A stretch of DNA of 64,000 nt from an uncultured Devosia sp. (lineage in GTDB: Bacteria > Pseudomonadota > Alphaproteobacteria > Rhizobiales > Devosiaceae). Made by a program: the position numbers and the translations under genes. The notes under the pieces were generated by a model, which was not told where the DNA came from, did no database searches, and worked only from the letters and a program-made list of their open reading frames with translations. Location: positions 158,005-222,004 of the forward strand of contig NZ_CAJXJS010000001.1 in the NCBI RefSeq assembly GCF_913055165.1. Reading direction: 5' to 3'. Within the stretch, counting starts at the first letter, position 1, and every line of letters starts with the position of its first letter. This document shows positions 17,182 to 24,744 of the stretch, piece after piece.

Positions 17182-17492
17182 GCTGCCCGCGGTGCGATAG
17201 CTTGCAAGTCCGCGCCGATTTCGCGCCGTTTCTTCATCAGGTCAAACTCTGCCTGCAGTGACAGGAAAAATCCTTCCGACAGGCCGAAGTACCGCGCGAG
17301 CCGAAGATCTGTGTCCGCACTGACACTGCGCTCACCCAAGACGATTTCGTTTATGCGCCGGGGAGGTACGTGGATGGCGCGGGCCAAAGCATTCTGGCTC
17401 AACCCCATCGGCTTCAGGAAGTCCTCGAGCAGGATTTCTCCCGGATGCGGATTGGGCAGCACCTCTTCAATGGTAGTCGACAATTGCGACAT
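17178..17492 (-). CDS. higA: HigA-type antitoxin
   Basis: 104 residues. XRE-family helix-turn-helix antitoxin: PHPGEILLEDFLKPMGLSQNALARAI then VPPRRINEIVLGERSVSADTDLRLARYFG is the HigA/VapI signature. The C-terminus covers LSLQAEFDLMKKRREIG. It should neutralise HigB and repress the operon by binding the palindromes at 17759-17792. It lies downstream of the toxin and overlaps it by 26 bases. This toxin-first order is the normal higBA arrangement. Confidence 0.93.
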   Translation of the reverse strand: MSQLSTTIEEVLPNPHPGEILLEDFLKPMGLSQNALARAIHVPPRRINEIVLGERSVSADTDLRLARYFGLSEGFFLSLQAEFDLMKKRREIGADLQAIAPRAA

Positions 17493-17748
17493 CGCGCGGT
17501 CCTCCTTCTTCCCAAACAAAACAGATCCGCCATTGGTCATTGATGCGAACGCTCCATTGTCCAGCGCGTTTGCCTTTGAGACTCTCCAACCGATTTCCCG
17601 GCGGCACGCGAAGATCGCTTATGGTCCGGGCCGCATGCAGCAGACGCAGTTTGCGCAGGGCGATGGCCTGAATATCACCGGGCAGTTTGCGGCTGTGCCG
17701 CCCCTGCCAGATACGCTCCGTTTCGCCATCTGAAAAGCTTTGGATCAC
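17467..17748 (-). CDS. higB: HigB/RelE-family toxin
   Basis: 93 residues. Ribosome-dependent mRNA endonuclease of the RelE superfamily, HigB branch. Family blocks are MIQSFSDGETERIWQGRHSRKL at the start, ALRKLRLLHAARTISDLRVPPGNRLESLKG and, at the end, QWSVRINDQWRICFVWEEG. The start is a GTG. A -10-like TATATT at 17755-17760 puts the transcription start close to that codon, so the mRNA may be leaderless, which would limit toxin translation. It precedes higA and overlaps it. Confidence 0.93.
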   Translation of the reverse strand: MIQSFSDGETERIWQGRHSRKLPGDIQAIALRKLRLLHAARTISDLRVPPGNRLESLKGKRAGQWSVRINDQWRICFVWEEGGPRDVAIVDYH

Positions 17749-17758
17749 GGGCTGAATA

Positions 17759-17792
17759 TAACGCCCTGCGTTACATAACGCAATGCGTTATG
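17759..17792 (-). promoter_or_regulatory. Tandem HigA operators in the higBA promoter
   Basis: Two copies of TAACGC-N3-GCGTTA begin at 17759 and 17776, exactly 17 bases apart. The distal one extends to a perfect 9-1-9 palindrome, CATAACGCAATGCGTTATG (17774-17792). On the minus strand a TTGCGT (-35) and a TATATT (-10), separated by 17 bases, run through both sites. Bound antitoxin would therefore block polymerase. The sequence is direct observation; the binding is inferred from the family. Confidence 0.8.
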
Positions 17793-17869
17793 AGCAAATC
17801 GACGCATCGACATTGTCTATCTGAGCAGCGATGTTCAGTGCAGAAGTTCAATTCGCATAAGCCTTTCCA

Positions 17870-18823
17870 ATGGATCTCGATCAGCTTCGCACCTTCGACC
17901 GCATCGTCCGTGACCAGTCCTTCACCCGGGCAGCGGCCTATCTCAACATCACCCAGGCCACCGCCTCCATGCGCATCCGCGCCCTTGAAAACCTGCTTGG
18001 CGTGTCGCTTTTTGTCCGTGGCCGCACCGTCACGTTGACCGATCAGGGCATGACCTTTCTGCCCTTTGCCCGTCGCATCATCGGCACGGCCCAGGAAGGG
18101 CGCGAGGCGCTGCGCCGGGTCGAGCGTGGCCGGGTCTCGATCGGCTCGCTGCGCACCCTGGTCTCGCCCCTGATCACCGAAAGCCTCATCCGCTTTCAGG
18201 CGCAATACCCGTCTGTCGACGTGGTGGTGCGCGAAGGTCGTCAGGCCCAGATCGCTGCCATGCTGCATGAGCGCGAAGTGGAAATGGGGATTCTGTGCTG
18301 GCCCAATATCGATCCGCTGGTGGTCGATCTTGAGCCGCTTATCATCATGCGCGAGCGCGTGCCGCTGGTGGTTTCCCCCGAAGTGGCGGCCAGGCTCTCG
18401 GGCCAGCCCACCATCGATGAGGTGCTGACGCTGGTGCCCCGCGTCATTGCCCTGCGCTGGTGGCAGGCTGATCCGGAGCGTGCCGCGGCCCTGGTCCGGC
18501 TGGCCCGGACCAGCGTCGAGTTGCCCACCGGTCCCGCACGGCGCCTGGCAATGAAAGGCGAGGGGCTGGGTTTCTTCGTCAATTCAGCCGTGGAAGAGGA
18601 TGTGCGCGCCGGTCGCCTGGTGGAAATCTCACCGCTCGAGTTCGAGCCGCTGCACCGCGACACCGCCATGGTGGTGCGCAATCCCGCCGTGCTTGACCGC
18701 CCCATGCTGGCCGACTTTGTCCGCGAAATCGCCCAGGAATGCGCTCGCGTCGGCGAAATCATCGATGACCGGCTGCACCTGTTTCAGACCGGAAAGCCCG
18801 CCGCCCGCACGGCGGCGAGGTAG
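17870..18823 (+). CDS. LysR-family transcriptional regulator
   Basis: 317 residues. The N-terminal winged helix is MDLDQLRTFDRIVRDQSFTR with AAAYLNITQATASMRIRALE, followed by LGVSLFVRGRTVTLTDQG. The effector domain runs from about residue 90. The start has no strong Shine-Dalgarno, but MDLDQL is the usual LysR beginning. No divergent partner gene is available as the classical target, because higBA points the other way and has its own operators. The 3' end overlaps the convergent LytTR gene by 40 bases. The target and effector are unknown. Confidence 0.88.
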   Translation: MDLDQLRTFDRIVRDQSFTRAAAYLNITQATASMRIRALENLLGVSLFVRGRTVTLTDQGMTFLPFARRIIGTAQEGREALRRVERGRVSIGSLRTLVSPLITESLIRFQAQYPSVDVVVREGRQAQIAAMLHEREVEMGILCWPNIDPLVVDLEPLIIMRERVPLVVSPEVAARLSGQPTIDEVLTLVPRVIALRWWQADPERAAALVRLARTSVELPTGPARRLAMKGEGLGFFVNSAVEEDVRAGRLVEISPLEFEPLHRDTAMVVRNPAVLDRPMLADFVREIAQECARVGEIIDDRLHLFQTGKPAARTAAR

Positions 18824-19548
18824 GTCCGGCTCACCGGCACGATGCTGCCATCGTCCAGCTCCAGCGCCGGCCGGCCATTCTGGCGCGTGCTGCGCCTGAC
18901 CGCGTCGAGCGCCACCCAATGGCTGCGATGCACCTGCAATCCGGCGACCGGTGCGGTTTCCCTGATGGCGTCGGAGAGCCGCATCAGGATCAGGCTGCTG
19001 CCCTTGTCGGTCGTCACCTCGACATAGTGATCTGCAACCGAAATGCGTCTTATTGGACCTCGTTGCGGACGCGGCAACCGCTCCAGCAGGGCTGGTGGGA
19101 CATGTGCCGGGTCCGTTCGGGCGGGCCGCTCCAGCACCGCGCTGACCAGCGTCACCGCTGCCGATATCAGCGCGCAATAGATGCCCAGCGTGACAAGGTC
19201 GAAGCCGGTCCCGCCCGGCCCGAACACGACAATGTTGACCAGCGCCACGATGGCCGCCAGCAATGGCCCGGGCAGGGCTCCGGCCAGCAGCGCCGCAGCA
19301 TATTTGTTGAGCCGCGGCCGCAGCAGCCGTTCGACGAAGCCGACCAGCAATGTTCCGGCAAAGGCGGTGCTCAAGACGATTACACCCCAATAGGCCAGGC
19401 GTGGGGCGACATCGAGCCGCTGATATGTGCCGAACGGTCCCACCAGTCCCACGATCAGCGCGATCGCGGCCAGTACGGTCCAGAACCGGGCATCGCGCGA
19501 CAACCCCTGCAGTTCACGAAGCGTGGATTGCCATGGGCTGTTATTCAC
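18784..19548 (-). CDS. Membrane-bound LytTR-domain transcriptional regulator
   Basis: About 254 residues if the GTG at 19548 (MNNSPWQST) is used; a TTG at 19635 would extend it but leave only 14 bases to the divergent gene. About four membrane helices occupy residues 25-145 (FWTVLAAIALIVGLVGPFG through LVTLGIYCALISAAVTLVSAV). A cytoplasmic LytTR DNA-binding domain fills the C-terminal 100 residues (ISVADHYVEVTTDKGSSLI, then LQVHRSHWVALDAVRR). There is no receiver domain, so signalling probably passes through the membrane part. It is divergent from a DUF2306 protein, a recurring pairing. Confidence 0.82.
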   Translation of the reverse strand: MNNSPWQSTLRELQGLSRDARFWTVLAAIALIVGLVGPFGTYQRLDVAPRLAYWGVIVLSTAFAGTLLVGFVERLLRPRLNKYAAALLAGALPGPLLAAIVALVNIVVFGPGGTGFDLVTLGIYCALISAAVTLVSAVLERPARTDPAHVPPALLERLPRPQRGPIRRISVADHYVEVTTDKGSSLILMRLSDAIRETAPVAGLQVHRSHWVALDAVRRSTRQNGRPALELDDGSIVPVSRTYLAAVRAAGFPV

Positions 19549-19649
19549 GAATGAGACCTGCGATTGGGGCACTTGCTGTTGTCGCGGCCAATCTAGCCAA
19601 GCATCGAGGTGAGGCAAAGTCTTTACCCTCACCAATATGGCGCTGTTCG

Positions 19650-20150
19650 ATGTCTCTTTCGCCCCTGCTGCAGTCTGACCTTGTCATCCAGATCCATGCC
19701 TTCGCCGCCATCGCGGCCACCCTGCTCGGCGCCCTCGTCCTCTGGCGCCGCAAGGGCACCGCCCTGCACAAGGCGATGGGGCGGGTCTGGGTGCTGCTGA
19801 TGTTCATCACCGCCACCTCGGCCCTGTTTATCCACGACATAAGGCTGATCGGGCCGTTCAGCCCCATCCACCTGTTTTCGCTGTTCACCTATTACACGCT
19901 CTATGTTGGCCTCAAGGCCATCATCGTGGAGCGCAATGTGGCGCGCCACCGCGCCGAAATGCAGGGGCTCTATATCGGCGCGCTTGTCCTGGCAGGCGCC
20001 TTCACTTTCCTGCCCGGCCGGCGCATGCACGCGGTGCTGTTCGGTCCCGAGGCCGGCTGGACCCAGTCGCTGCTGGTCATCGTTCCGGTCCTCGTCGTTT
20101 CAGGCCTGGCCTGGTTGCGGATGCGGCAGCGGGCGCAGCGCGCCGTCTAG
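19650..20150 (+). CDS. DUF2306-type membrane protein
   Basis: 166 residues with four to five membrane helices. It has the DUF2306 landmarks: the HKAMGRVWVLLMFITATSALFI block, GPFSPIHLFSLFTYYTLY, HRAEMQGLYIGALVLAGAFTFLPGRRM. Conserved His and Arg residues lie at the membrane edge. The biochemical role of the family is unknown. Divergent pairing with a membrane LytTR regulator suggests that the regulator senses through, or controls, this protein. Its stop overlaps the convergent mbfA end by 4 bases. Confidence 0.8.
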   Translation: MSLSPLLQSDLVIQIHAFAAIAATLLGALVLWRRKGTALHKAMGRVWVLLMFITATSALFIHDIRLIGPFSPIHLFSLFTYYTLYVGLKAIIVERNVARHRAEMQGLYIGALVLAGAFTFLPGRRMHAVLFGPEAGWTQSLLVIVPVLVVSGLAWLRMRQRAQRAV

Positions 20151-21127
20151 GCATTGCCGATCAGGATCCCCGCCGCGAATACCAGCGAGCCACCCAGCAC
20201 CACCTGCATCACCGCCCGCCAGAACGGGGTCTGCATATAGCGGTTCTGGATATAGGCGATGGCCCAGAGCTCGATCAGCACCACGGCAATGGCAACGGCT
20301 GTGGCGGTGAAGAAATCTGCGATCAGATAGGGCAGGGCATGCCCCAGTCCGCCCACCGCCGTCATGATGCCCGCCGCCAGCCCGCGCTTGATCGGCGAGC
20401 CGCGCCCGGTCAGCTTGCCATCATCGGAAGCGGCCTCGGTGAAGCCCATGGAAATACCCGCGCCCACCGCTGCGGCCAGGCCCACCAGAAACGTCTGGTG
20501 CGTGTCCCCGGTGGCAAAGGCCGCGGCGAACACCGGTGCCAGCGTCGACACCGATCCATCCATCAGCCCGGCCAGCCCCGGCTGCACATAGGTCAAGAGG
20601 AACTGCCGGTGCTGTTCCTGGCTTTCGCTCTCGCGCCCTTCTGCCCCAAGCACACTGTCATCGATCTGGTCGGCGCGCTTGGCATGGCCCTTTTCGGCCG
20701 CCGCCAGATCGCCCAGCAGCTTGCGGATTCCCGCGTCACTCACCTGGTCGGCCGCAGCCAGATAGAACCGATAGGCCCCTTCCTCCATTTCCCACACCTG
20801 CTGGCGTGCCTGCTCCAGGGTCAGCGACTTTTGCAGCCACACCGGCTTGCGGCTCAGGAAGCCGCGCACATGCTCGCGCCGGATCGGCACCAGCCGCGTC
20901 CCGAAGCGTTCGACATAAAGATCGAGCAGGCGCCGCCGGTGCTCGTCCTCTTCGGCCGCCATGCCTTCGAACAGCGCCGCGCTGCCCGGATAGGTCTCGC
21001 CCAGCCGCGTGGCATACTCCGAATAGATGCGTCCATCCTCTTCCTCGGCCGCTACGGCCAGGGAGAGAATTTCGCGCTCTGACAGCGAGGCGAAGTCACG
21101 GCGGTTATCGGGCCAGAGACGCAGCAT
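20147..21127 (-). CDS. mbfA: Membrane-bound ferritin MbfA, iron exporter
   Basis: 326 residues in two parts. The N-terminal ferritin-like four-helix bundle carries the di-iron ligands in VAAEEEDGRIYSEYA, MAAEEDEHRRRLLD, WEMEEGAYRFYL and LAAAEKGHAKRAD. The C-terminal CCC1/VIT1-type membrane domain has about five helices, starting at QPGLAGLMDGSVSTLAPVFA. Homologues in Bradyrhizobium and Agrobacterium export iron and protect against iron and peroxide. The ATG at 21127 is chosen over one at 21139 because GGAGG sits 6 bases before it. Two Irr-box palindromes lie just upstream. Confidence 0.93.
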   Translation of the reverse strand: MLRLWPDNRRDFASLSEREILSLAVAAEEEDGRIYSEYATRLGETYPGSAALFEGMAAEEDEHRRRLLDLYVERFGTRLVPIRREHVRGFLSRKPVWLQKSLTLEQARQQVWEMEEGAYRFYLAAADQVSDAGIRKLLGDLAAAEKGHAKRADQIDDSVLGAEGRESESQEQHRQFLLTYVQPGLAGLMDGSVSTLAPVFAAAFATGDTHQTFLVGLAAAVGAGISMGFTEAASDDGKLTGRGSPIKRGLAAGIMTAVGGLGHALPYLIADFFTATAVAIAVVLIELWAIAYIQNRYMQTPFWRAVMQVVLGGSLVFAAGILIGNA

Positions 21128-21141
21128 GGCGCCCTCCATAG

Positions 21142-21180
21142 TTTAGAACCATTCCAGACTATGTTTAGAATGTTTCTAAA
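21142..21180 (-). promoter_or_regulatory. Tandem Irr boxes (ICE) upstream of mbfA
   Basis: A perfect 7-3-7 palindrome TTTAGAATGTTTCTAAA lies at 21164-21180, exactly matching the Irr/ICE consensus TTTAGAA-N3-TTCTAAA. A weaker copy, TTTAGAACCATTCCAGA, is at 21142-21158. In rhizobia, Irr represses mbfA under low iron through such boxes. On the minus strand a TTGCCT-N17-TAAACA promoter would overlap the perfect box, consistent with repression. Promoter placement is inference. Confidence 0.85.
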
Positions 21181-21309
21181 CTAGAGGCAACTGCCATTTG
21201 CGCTGCGACAATGTGCAGGGCCCGCTCCCCGCCATTGCTCTTGAGCAGGCCGGAGGTACGGGCTATCGAGTGAGCCGTGAACAGCAGGACCCACAGCTCA
21301 GCGCAGATC

Positions 21310-21678
21310 ATGCTCCGCGAAACCGGCATCGCCGTCGCGGTGCTGGCCATCTATGTGCTCACGCTGCTGCTGCCGCTGCATCAGGCCGCGGGCCTGCAGC
21401 GCGATCTCAACGCCATCGGTTTCTCAACCCTGGATTCCTGGTCGGTCTGTCAGCCATTGGCGCAGGACGGCAATGGCGACCCGCATGAGGCCGCCGCGCT
21501 CAATTGCCCGGCCACCGGTGTCTCCAAGCATCAGCTCGCCACCTTGCCCCCGCCGGCACCGGCCCTTGCGCCCCCGGCTGCGACCGAAATCATTCGCTTC
21601 GCCCAGGCCCCCAGTCCACACCGGTCCCTGCTGCCCGATCATGTCGGGCAATCCCGCGCGCCGCCTGTCACGGTCTGA
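21310..21678 (+). CDS. DUF2946-like small membrane-anchored protein
   Basis: 122 residues from the ATG; a GTG at 21277 would add 11. One N-terminal hydrophobic segment (IAVAVLAIYVLTLLLPLHQAAG) is followed by a polar, Pro-rich tail with two Cys (SVCQPL, LNCPAT). The ending SRAPP resembles DUF2946 proteins, often found with copper genes. It lies directly before the YcnI-PCu(A)C fusion gene on the same strand, which supports a role in copper handling. Function is unknown, and the family call is by resemblance only. Confidence 0.6.
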   Translation: MLRETGIAVAVLAIYVLTLLLPLHQAAGLQRDLNAIGFSTLDSWSVCQPLAQDGNGDPHEAAALNCPATGVSKHQLATLPPPAPALAPPAATEIIRFAQAPSPHRSLLPDHVGQSRAPPVTV

Positions 21679-21742
21679 TTTCAAGCCTTCCCGGCAGGTC
21701 TCCTGCCGGTATCAGACCATTTCTTTGACTGGAGACGAACCC

Positions 21743-22711
21743 ATGATCGGTTCTTTCGCGCGCGCCAGCCTGGCCGCCGCCACCCTCATCACCCTGGCCG
21801 CCCCGGCTGTTGCCCACTCGACCCTCGAGGTTCAGCAGGCCAATCTCGGCGCCAGCTACAAGGCCGTGCTCCGCATTCCCCATGGATGCGGCACCGAAGC
21901 CACCCATACCGTCCGCGTGCTGATCCCCGAGGGCTTTTTTGGCGTCAAGCCCATGCCCAAGGCGGGCTGGACTCTTGATACCGTTACCGGGCCCTATCAG
22001 AACACCTATGTGAACCACGGCACCGAAATGTCCGAAGGTGTCACCGAGATCGTCTGGTCAGAGGGCAATCTGCCCAACGAATTCTATGACGAATTTGTCT
22101 TCCGCGGCACCTTTGCCGATACGCTCGAAGAAGGCCCCTTCTACTTCCCGACCATCCAGGAATGCGCCAATGGCGAGGAGGCCTGGACCGATGTGAGCGG
22201 AAGCGGCGACATGCCCGCGCCCAGCCTCACCCTGGTCGCCGGCGGCATGGACGAACACGCCCATCATGGGGCCATGGCCGCACCTGCCGAAACGAGCATT
22301 GGCGATCTGACCATTTCGGGCGCCTTTACCCGCGCGACCCTGCCCAACGCCCCGGTCGCCGGTGGCTTTCTGACCCTGACCAATACCGGCGCCCAGGACG
22401 ATACTTTGATCGCGGTGGAAACCCCGGTGGCCAAGGAAGGGCAGATTCATGAAATGGCCATGGAGGGCGATGTGATGAAGATGCGTCAGCTCCCCGACGG
22501 TCTGGTCCTTCCTGCTGGTGAGACCGTGGTGCTTGAACCCGGTGGCTATCACCTGATGTTCATGGGGCTCACCGATCCGATCGCCGAGGGCGATGCCGTG
22601 CCGGTCACGCTGACCTTCGAAAAAGCCGGCACCATCACGCTGGACCTGATCGCAGCCGGCTCCGCCGCTGACGCCCCGGCAGAAGACCATTCTGCCCATA
22701 TGGGACACTGA
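21743..22711 (+). CDS. YcnI (DUF1775)-PCu(A)C fusion, periplasmic copper protein
   Basis: 322 residues. The signal peptide (FARASLAAATLITLAAPAVA) should be cut before HSTLEV, leaving an N-terminal His as in YcnI copper-binding proteins. The DUF1775 domain covers about residues 25-175 (IPHGCGTEATHTVRVLIPEGF). A His-rich linker (DEHAHHGAMA) follows, then a PCu(A)C domain (190-300) with the ligands IHEMAMEGDVMKM and GGYHLMFMGL. A second His/Met cluster, DHSAHMGH, ends the protein. PCu(A)C proteins deliver Cu(I) to cytochrome oxidase. GGAG lies 8 bases before the ATG. Confidence 0.9.
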   Translation: MIGSFARASLAAATLITLAAPAVAHSTLEVQQANLGASYKAVLRIPHGCGTEATHTVRVLIPEGFFGVKPMPKAGWTLDTVTGPYQNTYVNHGTEMSEGVTEIVWSEGNLPNEFYDEFVFRGTFADTLEEGPFYFPTIQECANGEEAWTDVSGSGDMPAPSLTLVAGGMDEHAHHGAMAAPAETSIGDLTISGAFTRATLPNAPVAGGFLTLTNTGAQDDTLIAVETPVAKEGQIHEMAMEGDVMKMRQLPDGLVLPAGETVVLEPGGYHLMFMGLTDPIAEGDAVPVTLTFEKAGTITLDLIAAGSAADAPAEDHSAHMGH

Positions 22712-22714
22712 CCC

Positions 22715-23305
22715 ATGGCCCTGTCCCATATCCGCACCGTGCTCTGGACCCTGGTGGCCGTCGCTGCCCTGGGGGCCACCGGGCTTTATGTTTACACCAC
22801 CATGACACGTCCGGCCCAGGCGGTCGCCCTGGGGCAGGGCGACTATGAACTGGTGACCGCGACCGGCGCGGCGTTCAATCGCGACAGCCTCAAGGGTAGT
22901 CCGTCCATGCTGTTCTTCGGTTTCACCCATTGTCCCGAGGTCTGCCCCACCTCGCTGGCCGAAATGGCCAGCTGGTACGAGGCATTGGGCGACGAGGCAG
23001 ACGATCTCAACGCCTTTTTCGTCACCGTCGATCCTGAGCGGGATACGGCGGAAGTCATTGGCGACTATGTGAGCTGGACCGGCCGTGTCACCGGCGTCAC
23101 CGGATCCCCGGAAGAGATCGCCAAGGCGGCCCAGTCCTGGGCCGTCTATGCCGAAAAAGTGCCGCTTGAAGGTGGCGACTACACCATGGACCACACCGCC
23201 TCGGTGTTCCTGGTCAATGCTGAGGGCGAGTTCGAGGGCACCATTGCCTATCGCGAAGACAGCGACACCGCGCTCGCCAAGCTCCGGCGCCTGCTCGAAG
23301 GCTGA
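22715..23305 (+). CDS. SCO/SenC-family copper chaperone
   Basis: 196 residues. An N-terminal membrane anchor (TVLWTLVAVAALGATGLYVY) is followed by a thioredoxin-fold domain. The copper site is visible: C-x3-C (Cys73, Cys77) in FTHCPEVCPT and the distant His in GDYTMDHTASVFL, near residue 158. SCO proteins help load copper into the CuA site of cytochrome c oxidase. It starts 3 bases after the YcnI-PCu(A)C gene, so the two form an operon for copper delivery to a terminal oxidase. Confidence 0.92.
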   Translation: MALSHIRTVLWTLVAVAALGATGLYVYTTMTRPAQAVALGQGDYELVTATGAAFNRDSLKGSPSMLFFGFTHCPEVCPTSLAEMASWYEALGDEADDLNAFFVTVDPERDTAEVIGDYVSWTGRVTGVTGSPEEIAKAAQSWAVYAEKVPLEGGDYTMDHTASVFLVNAEGEFEGTIAYREDSDTALAKLRRLLEG

Positions 23306-23362
23306 ACCACGCGGGCAGATCGGCATCGCGCCGGTCTGCCCGGTCGTGAGCGCCCAGGCGGA

Positions 23363-24616
23363 TCAGCCCCCCATGAACCGCGCCATGCGGAACGGGTGGA
23401 TATCGATTGCGGTTTCTTCCCCGGTCATCGCCTGCGCCAGCAATTCGCCGGTGGCCGGTCCCAGCGTAAAGCCGTGATGGGCGTGACCGATACCCACGAA
23501 CAAACCCTGATGCCTGGGGGCCTTCGAAATGATCGGCATCATGTCCGGCGTGCAGGGGCGTGCGCCCTTCCAGGGTTGCGGGTCGAGCCGCTCGCCCAGC
23601 GGGAACAATTCCCGCGCCGCGGCCTCTGCCTTGCCAAGCTGGATCGGGGTTGGCGCGGCGTCGCGCTCGGCAAATTCGGCCCCGGTGGTAATGCGGATGC
23701 CCTTGGCCATCGGCGCCATGGCATAGCCGACTTCCGGGTCGAGCAGCAAATGGTTGAGCGCTGCGCCGTCGGCGCTGCCATAATGCATGTGATAGCCGCG
23801 CTTGACGAACAGCGGCAGCCGATAGCCCAGCCTGTCCAGCACATCGGGCGCCCACGGGCCCAGGGCAATCACCGCCTGCTTGGCAGATAGCTGTCGGCCC
23901 GCAATCTCGGCCTGCCAGCCCTCGGAAACCTGGTTCAGACCTGTTGCTGCACCGCGGACAAACGTGCCCCCCAGTTTCTCGAACAGATTGAAATAGGCGG
24001 TCACCAAGGCCCCCGGATCGCGCACCGTCCACGGGTCGGTCCAGTGAATGGCGCCGGCAAGGCCGCCGGTCAGGCTGGGCTCTGCCTTTTGCAGTGCCGG
24101 CCAGTCCAGCACCTCATAGCCGATCCCGAACTGGTCATGATCGCCCTGCGCCTTGCGTGCTTCCTTCTCCAGTTTTTCCGGGCTGCGGAAAGCCAGATGC
24201 CAGCCATAGCGCGAAATCAGGCTTTCGGCCTCCGGGCCGCAGGCGTCGATCAGGTCAGCATGGGTGATGATCGAGCGCCCGATCAGCGGCGCATAGCTTT
24301 GCACCACCTTGCGATAATGCTCGGGCGAGGATTCCCACCAATAGCGCAACAGCGGCGGCGCCAGCCGGGGCAGCGCCAGCGGCTCATAGCGGGCCGCAGT
24401 CGAAAGATGCAGCCCCACCTGCAGCAGGGTTTGCAGGTCGCGCGGAAACGGATGCGGCCGCACCCCCTCGCGCTGGATGATCCCCGCATTGCCAAAGCTG
24501 GTCTCGTGCCCCGGCTCACTTCTGTCGACCAGGGTCACGCTGCGCCCGCGCCGCAGCAGGTGAATGCCGGTGGCAATGCCGACAATGCCGGCGCCAAGAA
24601 TGAGTACGTCGTCCAT
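23363..24616 (-). CDS. FAD-dependent oxidoreductase, D-amino-acid dehydrogenase (DadA) type
   Basis: 417 residues. The N-terminal dinucleotide motif is VLILGAGIVGIATGIHLLRR followed by VTLVDRSEPGHETSFGNAGI, the DadA-type start. Conserved C-terminal blocks are GARPCTPDMMPIISKAP and GIGHAHHGFTLGPATGELLA. Such enzymes oxidise D-amino acids or related imino compounds on the inner face of the membrane. There is no neighbouring dadX racemase. It is convergent with SCO, and the next gene upstream on this strand is a LysR regulator, 128 bases away. The substrate is not certain. Confidence 0.85.
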   Translation of the reverse strand: MDDVLILGAGIVGIATGIHLLRRGRSVTLVDRSEPGHETSFGNAGIIQREGVRPHPFPRDLQTLLQVGLHLSTAARYEPLALPRLAPPLLRYWWESSPEHYRKVVQSYAPLIGRSIITHADLIDACGPEAESLISRYGWHLAFRSPEKLEKEARKAQGDHDQFGIGYEVLDWPALQKAEPSLTGGLAGAIHWTDPWTVRDPGALVTAYFNLFEKLGGTFVRGAATGLNQVSEGWQAEIAGRQLSAKQAVIALGPWAPDVLDRLGYRLPLFVKRGYHMHYGSADGAALNHLLLDPEVGYAMAPMAKGIRITTGAEFAERDAAPTPIQLGKAEAAARELFPLGERLDPQPWKGARPCTPDMMPIISKAPRHQGLFVGIGHAHHGFTLGPATGELLAQAMTGEETAIDIHPFRMARFMGG

Positions 24617-24744
24617 GCCGATCCCCCGATCCAGTCACTATCGGATCAGCCTATCAGAACACCTGCGCAACAAAGCGTCCATATCGGCCGGCGCATGGCA
24701 ATTTTGCGCAAGATTATCCGGCACAATGCAAGGCATGCGCGAAT

